DNA from: Saccharina japonica
Lineage: Eukaryota > Sar > Phaeophyceae > Laminariales > Laminariaceae
Assembly: GCA_008828725.1 (NCBI GenBank)
Contig: MEHQ01000781.1
Coordinates: forward strand, 1-64,000
Length of the DNA: 64,000 nt
Reading direction: 5' to 3'
The position numbers and the translations under genes were made by a program. Position 1 is the first letter of the stretch; each line of letters starts with the position of its first letter. Below are positions 23,004 through 35,700 of the stretch, piece by piece. The notes under the pieces were generated by a model. It made no database searches, was not told the origin of the DNA, and worked only from the letters and a program-made list of their open reading frames with translations.

Positions 23004-23726
23004 ATGGCACGGGGACTTCTCGCGGCGGCCACCACTGCTGCGGCATGCTTGTCTCTCACCCAGGAGGCGGCGGCCTTCGTACCGCTCGGAAGCCCTAGCT
23101 TCGGGACAGGAACAGGCGCCGACACCGCTGCTGCTGCTGTTGGAGGAAAGCAGGGGCCCTCGTGCTTCGTAGGAGGTTCGGCCTTCGCTGGGGCAACAGC
23201 AACAAGGAGCTCAGGAAGAGCAACGGTGAGGCGAGCCAGGCGAGGGGCTTCGTTGGGGATGATGTTCGACACCCTTGCGGAGAATATGTCCTCTGTGGCG
23301 AACCTCTTCACAGGACAGAAGACCATCACGGAGTCAAGGTGCGGTCTGCCGTCTTTTCTGCTTTTGCTACTCGTACTCGTGTTTTACGTGTAGGTACTGC
23401 AGTACGACGAACCTGCTGTTTGGTGTTTGCTGTTTCTCTTTCTGACTGGGCGTCATGTTTGGTTACGACGTTGCGACGACCACAGCAGCAGCAGCCGCAT
23501 GCATATGTAGCGACAACTCATCAGTACAGCAGTCGCAGACCCCCCCCGACTCCCGGTTCACCGACCACGCCCGAAAAGAGGATAAAAACGTCCCACAACA
23601 CCGTACGTAGCACATGTCCGCTGAATCACACAACCCAATACCGGCACGCACCCTATACGTACCCGTACATATGATATGTACCAGGTACGTACGTACCTGG
23701 TACAGCACAACGGGAACACGCAACAA

Positions 23727-23758
<32 letters not shown>

Positions 23759-26700
23759 ACAACACGACAACAACGACGCAATCACGACAATTTCGTTTGT
23801 CTAATACATCTGCTGTTGTAGTCTACGCATAGAGCTATATACGTCGGTAGTAGAAAACGTACAGGTGCTGTGTGGACAACATCATACTAGGTGCAGCTGG
23901 CACAGCAGTATATACTGTCAGTACAAGTATACTGGCGGTACCTGGTATATGATAATGCCAGTACAATTATACTGCCAGTATATTTATACTTATTAAAAGG
24001 ACTGGCTGAGAGCACCAATACAACAGCAGTTGAACAAGTGTACTGAAATATATAGCAACTTACGTGTAAGACGTCCCACTAAACCGTCTATAGAACGGAA
24101 AACCTCACAATGAAAGAATGTATAAACGAGAGACGCGAGAGGGCGAGACGAGGACGTGCACACACGATGGAGGAGTTTTTGTCTCCTGCTACCAACTCCG
24201 ACCCATGTTTGTCCCGACAGTAGCATCGTGATGGGAAGGTAGGAAGATGGAAAGTGAAGCGAAATTAGCCAAAGAGTCGCTTCCGCCGGGAGGGTGGCTC
24301 GCGGTGAGAGAATCCAGTTAACTCCCTGGTTATTTCTACAGTAGGATAAATATTCCCAAGATGGTCCTCAAGGCTCATCTGACACTTCGGTTTTTAGAGG
24401 CTCTTTCCTGCGCCCGAATACCTTCTCGCGCGGCTTCTTCGCCGGGGTGCGCCCCTCCTTCGCCGCGGATCCGCTCGTGCTGGCGCGAGACCTCGACGTC
24501 GGAATCTACGACCGGTATCTACGTAATTTTTGGGCCTTTCCTGCCCTCTCAACGATTTCACTCAACGCCTCACAACAGGAATATTGTTTTATCGTCGTCC
24601 CTTCGGGAGGTACTCTCCAACCTGCGGTTCACCGGGAGCGTCGGCTGCCCTGCCGGTGCGGTGCCACCGTCGTGAGAACCCGTGCGTGCTTCCGTAAGGT
24701 CGAGATATACGACATGTTTCCCACGCCCGGTACGCACATGCCGTTCGGGTTTTGTCGCGATGACGTGTATATGTACGATGTATGTCAGGAAACAAGGTCG
24801 CAGGCGTGTACCGAACTCGTTCCTCGTATATGCAAGAAAGACAGCATTGATGGCCAAGCACAGAGCTCGTCTCACTGAGGCTCCTACGTAGCGATTAGCA
24901 CCCCATACGGCGACAAGTAAGGAGGAGACCATCGTATGTACCGCTGATGCAGCCATCTTGGACAGCTTGGTGTAACTCCAACGCAAGAAGAAGCGGGACA
25001 CGACACGGGCCGGCAAAGTCGACGGGCAGATGGAAGATAAGGCTGAGGCGTTGTGTGGCGCGCTGTACACTGACGATGCGGGTATTCTCCAGAGGGTGAT
25101 GACCGCGATCGTGACTGCTTGCGCGGCGTTCGGGCTTGCGGTCGCCGGGGCCAAGGCGGAGATCGTGTGCCTGCGAAAGGAAGAAGGTGTCGTTGACTGC
25201 CACTGCTACCGACCAGATGTACACACACAAACGATCGAGTCTGTGTGTATATACTTGGGCGGTGCTTTCAACGTCAACAGCGGCCTTAGTTGGGGGAGGT
25301 TTGGGCATCTGCAGAGGGCCTGAGCTGGCCATACCTCCGGTGGTATACTGTAGCATAGAAAACTTGTGCCAGACGGGGCTTGCATATTCGGCTGAAGATG
25401 CTGAAGGTACGGGGGCTGAAAGCCGGGGTAGTCGAGACGCTTCTGTACGGGTGCGTCGCGTGCAACCCGAGCAAGGCCGACTACGGCAAACTACAGCATA
25501 TGATGCCTCGGCTGGCGAAAAATAAAACGCGACGACCACACCCTATCTTACGCCGGCGCGCTCTTCAAGACAGGCTCCAAGGGACTTGAGGCGACGATGC
25601 GCAGACGCCGGGTATGAGCGCAGAGGTTTCGGACGATGGAAGAGCTTCTCAGCTGCAGTGCGAGAGGGGTCTTGGCGAGCCGCGGCACGGCATCAAAAGA
25701 GTGGCAGCGCTTTACTCTTACAATCCACGCCAAATTCGATGCCTCTGAGTATACATGCCTGGTACATACAGTACAGCCGTGGTCGACCGTGTCGTGACCC
25801 GGAAAAAAAAATCGAAAACAAAAACTAATTGGCGCGAAAAACACGAAAACAACAAATCTGGGCGCCAGTGGGTAAAACTCCAGCAATGATATCCGGGCAT
25901 CCCCTGACCACTCCGTGTTTTTTTTTCTACTCCCCTCCCGCCGCAAGCCCCTACTGCTGCACACCCTGCAATAGCTGCACACCCTGCAGTCGCTGCACGC
26001 CCTTCCCACGACGCCTGGGCGTCAGGTGCACTATTTGCATAGATCTCTGAAACAGCACTATATATGTCTGACCTGACTGGTATATGGTAAGGCACCCACG
26101 AGGCAGTTACATGGTATACTTCTTGCTGTCTCTGAAAGTGGCCACACCTAAAACTATATCAACTAATTCGACGCTTTCATCCAGCCGTGTGCAAGAAAGT
26201 TCGCCTCACAAGCGGTTCTTGCCAGGATGCAGCTCACCCCTCGTGCGACTCGCCCACCACCTCACGGCGCTCCGTCCTTGGTGCGAATGATGCCGGCCTG
26301 GTCGGTGAAAGCCCGACGCGAGGTTCTATGGCCGTACGAAGACCACCATGCATGGCATGAGCACACACACCCACTTGCCCGTTCTCCCGCCCTATGATCC
26401 GCTTCTTTGTTCGTACGAATGCAGCCATGCATGACATTAGCACACACCCCCGCTTGTCCGTTCTCCCGCCCTATTCTCCGGAGCTTTCATTGTTATTCAT
26501 ACGATTACGGTAAAGAGCGTTAAGTTTGCACAGGGCTGCTATCATCGTTTTTCATTATCAGAGCGCTCATTTTCTCGGCAACGTTAACCCATTCAGAACT
26601 CAAAAACGTATCCCACACTAATTCCAAGTAGTTTGTCCCCAACTTGGTGGGGCCAGTTATTTAGGGGTTAAGGTAAGGGTGCTAAAGTCGGACATGACAT

Positions 26701-29700
26701 TTCATATGTTCGGAAGGCTCTCGACCAGATTTTTCCCAGATTTTTCCGATTTTGTTTTTGTTGGGCACAGTGGTATTGGTACAAGTATAATCTTACCCTT
26801 CCCGTTCTGGAAGAATCGGGCGCTGAAAATGAAAAACGATCGCACCTCTCTGCGAACTCAACGCTTTTTTCGTTATCAGATTTGTTGTGTTTACTCTTTT
26901 CCGTGTATCCTAACATAGTTCTGAAACCGTAGAATGCACCTTAAAGGACGCCGTACGAGGAACAACATGACTTTCACGTCGCCAATACTATTTTTAATTT
27001 TCGCTGTGATTCGTCCTAAGTCTCGTTTTGTTTTTTTCATGTTGATCGTTTTTTTCGTGTTATTGTTTATCGTTCGTTTCACCCCACGTATTTAGCGTGG
27101 AGGGCGTCTTGAGAGAAGTGAAGCAACGTGTTGCAGGCAGTTTATGTATAGTCATACGTGCATGCGAAATTGGCGTCCCCTCAACCCCCCCCGCCGACGT
27201 CGTGTCTTGCCTTCCGCCGTTGTTCATGTCTCCATTAATTGTATAGTTGATGATGCTGGTGATGACACTGCTGTGTGTGTTTGTTTTGGCGTTCCGTTTT
27301 TTTCCAATATAATTATTGAGTTATATATTTCGCCATGCAACAAAGTTAGTCCTTCACAGGTGCATTTTCCCATCCAATTTTGGTTTAATACTCGTACTCG
27401 TATATCTGGTATGAGGTGTATGTTTTTTTCGGGAGTACGTACCAGGTAATGTGTAAGTCGACCTACAAACATACCAGGTACTTCGTGGAAACATTGTCAA
27501 TTCCCTTACCCCCCCCCCCCCCCCCCCTCTCGTATCATATATGATATGTTTATAGGTTGGGTTGGCGTCGGTTGGCAACGACGCTGTAAAACACGCCACT
27601 CGCTGCGTGAGCTAGACAACCAGGGTGCCGTTTTTTTTTTCTTTTTTTTTGGCGGTCACCAAAGCTGGCGTCGAGTAGATCATTTGTGCGGGGTGGAGAA
27701 CCTTTGTCCGCACAAGGGGAATGGTCGTGTCACGTAGTGTTAATATGGTAAGGCGTCCGCGAGGCAGTTACATAGTAAAACCCATTGCTGTCTCCGGAAG
27801 TGGCCACACCAGAAATTAAATTAACTCATTGAAGCTGTCGTCCATATGCAAGTCCGCCTCAGAGGCGGTTCTTAGCAGGATGCAGCTCACCCTCCATGCG
27901 ACTCGCCCAATACCTCACGGCGCTTCGCGCTTGGTGCAAGCAATGTCTGCCTGGTTGGTGAAAACCCAACGCGCTCCGTCCCGGCATTGTAGGGATGCGA
28001 GGGTCTATGGTCATATGACTACGGCCGTGCACAACATGAGTACACCCCCCCCCCCCCCCCCGCCTCTCGTATCGCCCTCTTTGATTCCAGCGTGGAGGGT
28101 GCCTTGAAGGAGGTGAAGCGCGCGTTGCTAGACGCTGACGTCAACCTCAAGGTCACCAACCAACTGGTCGATGCGGTCAAGTCCAAGGCCGTCGGGATGA
28201 AGCTTGTTGACGGTGAGTGGCGGTGGGGAAGAGGGGGTGGGGGGATTGGAGGCATGGAGCGGCAGGGGGGGAAGCGAAAATAGCGGAGACGGAAGAGCAA
28301 CCGCCGGGGTGGGGGGAGGGGCATTTCCCATCCCTTTTCCATGCTTCCTCTATCTTTCCCGCGCTTTCCTTCCCTTGTCATCATGTTCCTAGATATTGCT
28401 GTTAATTTTGGTATTTGCTTCGCGTTCCTAAGTAGGTATCGCCCGTATCATACAGTATATTTGTTCGTCTGTCCATCGTTTGGTCTATTTTTTCCCTCGT
28501 ATTTGGGATTGTTTTGCTTTTTTCTACCCGGCATCACCATCGTTATCGTCATCACCAACAACAACACCAACACCAGCACCGGCAACAACACGACCACTAC
28601 GGCCACCACAACACCCCCCCCTTTACTCCCGCCGCCTCTAGTACCAACAATATAACATCACACGATCATACAAACACCATCACCGACAGTATCCCCCTTC
28701 CCGCTCTCATCCTTAACCAATATCGAAACAAACAGCACTGCTACTTACAACACCCCCCACTGTCGCTACTACCGCCCCCGCCGCCACAACCATCACCACC
28801 ACCACCACGATCACCACCGCCATCGTCATCTCCGTCACCACCACCACCACTACCACCACCACCACCACCACTACCCCCACGGCCACCACTGTCATCACCA
28901 CCACCACCACCATCACCGCCACAACCACCACCACGGCCGCCATCGCCACCAGGTGTCACCCCCGAGCAGCAGTTCGTGAAGGTGATGAACGACGAGCTGG
29001 TCGAGATCATGGGAGCCGAGCAGGCACCGCTCGCGCGCCGAACCGACGGCAGTCCTACGGTCATCCTTCTTGCCGGCCTGCAGGGAACGGGAAAGACTAC
29101 CGCAGCCGCCAAGCTCGCCAAGTAAGTTGTCTTCGTCGGTACGGCGTTGGGTTGGGTTGGTGTCGTTGGTATGGTGATGTCGGTATTGCATTACACTTGA
29201 TAGGGCGGTATTGCATTACACTTGATGTATTGGATTGTTGCAGGGAACGTACTGCAGCCGGCAAGCTTGCCAAGTACGTCGTCTTCGTCGGTATTGGATG
29301 CTAATGTCGCCGTCAGTATTGGATGCTACTGGTGTCGTCGGTGTTGCGTTGTATTTGATAGTGTTGGATTGGAATGTATTGGTTGTTGTAGGAAACGAGT
29401 AGCTCAACTGCCACCGCCGCCAAGCTTGCCAGGTAGGTTGAGGTACTGTCGTCGGTATGGAATTGCTGCCGTCTGTAGTTGGTATCGTATTGATACTGCC
29501 GTCGGTATTGGAGTATATCCCGTTGGTTTCGGCTGTTGTGGTTTGCCTTGGTTGGGTTCGGTATGGTGTGGTTTTATTTTCTTTGGTTTGTCGTTGGATT
29601 GGTTGGAATTGTATCGGATGGTTTTAATGCAGGAAACGGGCGAGCTTAATATCAACGTCAAGCTCACCAAGTAAGTTGTCTTGGTCAGTATTGGACTGTC

Positions 29701-32700
29701 GTCGTCAGTATTTGATCGTATTATATGGTTTTACTCCGTTCTAAACTGCAGAAAAAATGCTGAAGGGGACGCGCAGCACTGCCTTCATACCCTCACTACG
29801 CTCGCCAATTAAGCAGTCTGCGTCGGTTTCAGATTGCTGCCGTCGGTTTCGGACAATACGTTGTTTTTTTTATCAAATTGCTACAAATACGTCAGCCGTG
29901 AGATCGACCGATTGAGTGGTTGATAGACAGTTTTTTTAACTATACTAGTAGTAACTCATACGTCGGGCGCGCGTGTCCAATGTTGTAGTTATAGCGCGGT
30001 ATTCGTGAGTTCGACTTGCGACGTAGTACTTGATTCTTAGTTTTGAAAGCTGTGTGTAGTTTGCACTCTCAAAACAAACTACTCGTACCACGTTTTGTTG
30101 ACTGAATTGGACTGAACTTGTATCGTGAAGATACTTGAAGCAGGAGGAGGTGCCCAAGAAAGTTCTCCTTGTTGCTGGTGACGTATACCGCCCGGCTGCC
30201 ATCGACCAGCTCATCGCCCTGGGGAAGAGGATCGAGGTACGTACTGTTTGTTGTTTATTGTATTATTATAGAATTAGGTACCTGGTACGTTCTTCTGCTT
30301 TTCCTGGTGTACGGTCGTTTAATCAATTCATCCATTCATATTTTTTTCAAATCAAGCATTGATTAACGCATTCAATTTTTTGTTCAATTCAAGTGTCTCA
30401 GATACTCTGTTCATTGAAGCCATTCACATTTTTCAGCTGTTGACATTTTCAGTCCATTACTACGTTAATGGATGCAGAAATGTTCACACACTTGAGCGTT
30501 TTATCATTTTGTCAACAATGGCCTACCAGTATGTGGCCGAATACGCTAAAAAATTGCCATTTTGGACAAAAACATTAATACATCGAGAAATGTGGTTTCT
30601 CTTGAATAACCAAAGCCTTTCTGGGCTGGGAATAGACTCTTACAAAAGTAGGGAAACCGTTTCTCGTCCTTTGTTTCGAAATTAAAAAGTAGTGTATCCA
30701 TATTACAACGATACTAGCAATAGACGTGGTCCCAGATTCATGTTTTTGCTGATATCTCGGTCACGTTTCGAAAAAGTTCAAATCTGAAACTAATTGAAGC
30801 TGGCAACTTATGATACCCGTCCATAGGGGTCTTGATACATGGCACCTGATAATTGTACCACCCAAGGACACCGATACGAGAGTATAAGGTGTATCGACGA
30901 TAAAGAGGCGAATGACATTCCAAACAAACAAACAAACAAACACTCTTCAAATCTCCGCGTGGCGGTACCGTATTCTGGTGGTGTTTTCGTTGATCGGAAC
31001 AAGTATCCCCGCCATGAGGTACGTGTACCTGGATGCTGGTGAATGCTTGGACTAAAAGGGGTGCATGTATGATACTATTCGATACACATGGACCGGCCCC
31101 TCCCCCCTCCCTCCACAATACCAAAAAAGCAACGAACAATGCGTTCAATCGTAATAGCGCCATATGTACATAATTCTGTATTTCTGTGTTGGTCATGACA
31201 ACAGGTGGAAGTTTTTTCCATGGGTCAAGGGGTCGACCCCGTGGACATCACCAAGGCGGGCCTCGACCGTGCCAGGGAGGGGGGGTTCGACACGGTGATC
31301 ATCGATACGGCTGGTCGCCAGGTCGTTGACGACACGCTCATGACGGAGCTCAAAAACATTCAGGTTAGGTTATAGCCTTTGTACTGTACCAGTATGTGGT
31401 TTGGCATGATGCAACTCAACAACGTTCAGGTTAGGTTAGGTTTTAGACTGTGTGGTCTGGCATGACGGAACTCAAGACATTCAGGTTAGCTTAGCTTTCA
31501 GGCTCTGTGGTTTGGATTGCTCTGGTTTCGCTAGGGCGGGGTTGGCGTTATTTACCGTTGATTTTGGCTTTATTTTATTGATTTCGGAGCGGTCTGGATG
31601 TTTGTGGTTTGCTTGCTTTCGGCTTGAACCGTTTTTTTTACTTGAACTTTGATTGTTTTGGGGCTTTTTGGTTGGTTCGAACTGAGCTCGGTTGGGTTAA
31701 GGTTGGGCTTGGATGGTGCTGGTTGATATGGTTGATATTATGCAGTTCGGTTAAATTCGATTGGATTGAGTTTGGCTAGGTCGCTTTCCTGGGCTTGTCC
31801 TGGCTACTACAGTAGTTTATTTGCCTTGTCGCTGTTGAATTGATTAAGCAATGTACTTTGATTCATGCTTGGTGTTCCTGTCTAGTGCTCCCTCTTGATC
31901 TTCCTTTTTGATGTTCCTCTGATGTCCTCCTTTTTGATGTACCTCTTTTATGTACCTTTTATGTACCTTTTTCAAGGTGGCATCCGAGGCGGACGAGGTC
32001 CTGCTAGTGGTAGACGCTATGACTGGGCAAGAGGCGGCCACGCTTGCTTCCGTATTCAACGAGAAGATTGGCATCACGGGGTCCGTGCTGACCAAAATGG
32101 ACGGGGACACTCGCGGTGGCGCCGCTCTCTCCGTACAGGTGTGGTGTGGTGTGATCCAATATAGTTGTACACTAGGTACCGTCTGAGGGGGGGTTCGACA
32201 CGGTGATCATCGATACGGCTGGTCGCCAGGTCGTTGACGACACGCTCATGACGGAGCTCAAAAACATTCAGGTTAGGTTATAGCCTTTGTACTGTACCAG
32301 TATGTGGTTTGGCATGATGCAACTCAACAACGTTCAGGTTAGGTTAGGTTTTAGACTGTGTGGTCTGGCATGACGGAACTCAAGACATTCAGGTTAGCTT
32401 AGCTTTCAGGCTCTGTGGTTTGGATTGCTCTGGTTTCGCTAGGGCGGGGTTGGCGTTATTTACCGTTGATTTTGGCTTTATTTTATTGATTTCGGAGCGG
32501 TCTGGATGTTTGTGGTTTGCTTGCTTTCGGCTTGAACCGTTTTTTTTACTTGAACTTTGATTGTTTTGGGGCTTTTTGGTTGGTTCGAACTGAGCTCGGT
32601 TGGGTTAAGGTTGGGCTTGGATGGTGCTGGTTGATATTATGCAGTTCGGTTAAATTCGATTGGATTGAGTTTGGCTAGGTCGCTTTCCTGGGCTTGTCCT

Positions 32701-35700
32701 GGCTACTACAGTAGTTTATTTGCCTTGTCGCTGTTGAATTGATTAAGCAATGTACTTTGATTCATGCTTGGTGTTCCTGTCTAGTGCTCCCTCTTGATCT
32801 TCCTTTTTGATGTTCCTCTGATGTCCTCCTTTTTGATGTACCTCTTTTATGTACCTTTTATGTACCTTTTTCAAGGTGGCATCCGAGGCGGACGAGGTCC
32901 TGCTAGTGGTAGACGCTATGACTGGGCAAGAGGCGGCCACGCTTGCTTCCGTATTCAACGAGAAGATTGGCATCACGGGGTCCGTGGGGGTAGTGGTGGT
33001 GGTGGTGGTGGTAGTGGTGGTGGTGGTGACGGAGATGACGATGGCGGTGGTGATCGTGGTGGTGGTGGTGATGGTTGTGGCGGCGGGGGCGGTAGTAGCG
33101 ACAGTGGGGGGTGTTGTAAGTAGCAGTGCTGTTTGTTTCGATATTGGTTAAGGATGAGAGCGGGAAGGGGGATACTGTCGGTGATGGTGTTTGTATGATC
33201 GTGTGATGTTATATTGTTGGTACTAGAGGCGGCGGGAGTAAAGGGGGGGGTGTTGTGGTGGCCGTAGTGGTCGTGTTGTTGCCGGTGCTGGTGTTGGTGT
33301 TGTTGTTGGTGATGACGATAACGATGGTGATGCCGGGTAGAAAAAAGCAAAACAATCCCAAATACGAGGGAAAAAATAGACCAAACGATGGACAGACGAA
33401 CAAATATACTGTATGATACGGGCGATACCTACTTAGGAACGCGAAGCAAATACCAAAATTAACAGCAATATCTAGGAACATGATGACAAGGGAAGGAAAG
33501 CGCGGGAAAGATAGAGGAAGCATGGAAAAGGGATGGGAAATGCCCCTCCCCCCACCCCGGCGGTTGCTCTTCCGTCTCCGCTATTTTCGCTTCCCCCCCT
33601 GCCGCTCCATGCCTCCAATCCCCCCACCCCCTCTTCCCCACCGCCACTCACCGTCAACAAGCTTCATCCCGACGGCCTTGGACTTGACCGCATCGACCAG
33701 TTGGTTGGTGACCTTGAGGTTGACGTCAGCGTCTAGCAACGCGCGCTTCACCTCCTTCAAGGCACCCTCCACGCTGGAATCAAAGAGGGCGATACGAGAG
33801 GCGGGGGGGGGGGGGGGGGTGTACTCATGTTGTGCACGGCCGTAGTCATATGACCATAGACCCTCGCATCCCTACAATGCCGGGACGGAGCGCGTTGGGT
33901 TTTCACCAACCAGGCAGACATTGCTTGCACCAAGCGCGAAGCGCCGTGAGGTATTGGGCGAGTCGCATGGAGGGTGAGCTGCATCCTGCTAAGAACCGCC
34001 TCTGAGGCGGACTTGCATATGGACGACAGCTTCAATGAGTTAATTTAATTTCTGGTGTGGCCACTTCCGGAGACAGCAATGGGTTTTACTATGTAACTGC
34101 CTCGCGGACGCCTTACCATATTAACACTACGTGATACGACCATTCCCCTTGTGCGGACAAAGGTTCTCCACCCCGCACAAATGATCTACTGACCGCCAGC
34201 TTTGGTGACCGCCAAAAAGAAAAAAAAAACGGCACCCTGGTTGTCTAGCTCACGCAGCGAGTGGCGTGTTTTACAGCGTCGTTGCCAACCGACGCCAACC
34301 CAACCTATAAACATATCATATATGATACGAGATGGTTGATATTATGCAGTTCGGTTAAATTCGATTGGATTGAGTTTGGCTAGGTCGCTTTCCTGGGCTT
34401 GTCCTGGCTACTACAGTAGTTTATTTGCCTTGTCGCTGTTGAATTGATTAAGCAATGTACTTTGATTCATGCTTGGTGTTCCTGTCTAGTGCTCCCTCTT
34501 GATCTTCCTTTTTGATGTTCCTCTGATGTCCTCCTTTTTGATGTACCTCTTTTATGTACCTTTTATGTACCTTTTTCAAGGTGGCATCCGAGGCGGACGA
34601 GGTCCTGCTAGTGGTAGACGCTATGACTGGGCAAGAGGCGGCCACGCTTGCTTCCGTATTCAACGAGAAGATTGGCATCACGGGGTCCGTGCTGACCAAA
34701 ATGGACGGGGACACTCGCGGTGGCGCCGCTCTCTCCGTACAGGTGTGGTGTGGTGTGATCCAATATAGTTGTACACTAGGTACCGTCTTGATGACCCCGC
34801 TCCCCCTACCCCCGCCCCCCCCCCCCCCCCCCCCGCCTCTCGTATCGCCCTCTTTGATTCCAGCGTGGAGGGTGCCTTGAAGGAGGTGAAGCGCGCGTTG
34901 CTAGACGCTGACGTCAACCTCAAGGTCACCAACCAACTGGTCGATGCGGTCAAGTCCAAGGCCGTCGGGATGAAGCTTGTTGACGGTGAGTGGCGGTGGG
35001 GAAGAGGGGGTGGGGGGATTGGAGGCATGGAGCGGCAGGGGGGGAAGCGAAAATAGCGGAGACGGAAGAGCAACCGCCGGGGTGGGGGGAGGGGCATTTC
35101 CCATCCCTTTTCCATGCTTCCTCTATCTTTCCCGCGCTTTCCTTCCCTTGTCATCATGTTCCTAGATATTGCTGTTAATTTTGGTATTTGCTTCGCGTTC
35201 CTAAGTAGGTATCGCCCGTATCATACAGTATATTTGTTCGTCTGTCCATCGTTTGGTCTATTTTTTCCCTCGTATTTGGGATTGTTTTGCTTTTTTCTAC
35301 CCGGCATCACCATCGTTATCGTCATCACCAACAACAACACCAACACCAGCACCGGCAACAACACGACCACTACGGCCACCACAACACCCCCCCCTTTACT
35401 CCCGCCGCCTCTAGTACCAACAATATAACATCACACGATCATACAAACACCATCACCGACAGTATCCCCCTTCCCGCTCTCATCCTTAACCAATATCGAA
35501 ACAAACAGCACTGCTACTTACAACACCCCCCACTGTCGCTACTACCGCCCCCGCCGCCACAACCATCACCACCACCACCACGATCACCACCGCCATCGTC
35601 ATCTCCGTCACCACCACCACCACTACCACCACCACCACCACCACTACCCCCACGGCCACCACTGTCATCACCACCACCACCACCATCACCGCCACAACCA

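Noticed and set aside
28514..29125. 203-codon His/Pro-rich frame
   Set aside because: It runs from intron 2 through the CCA microsatellite into exon 3 of cpSRP54; only 28953-29121 is coding.
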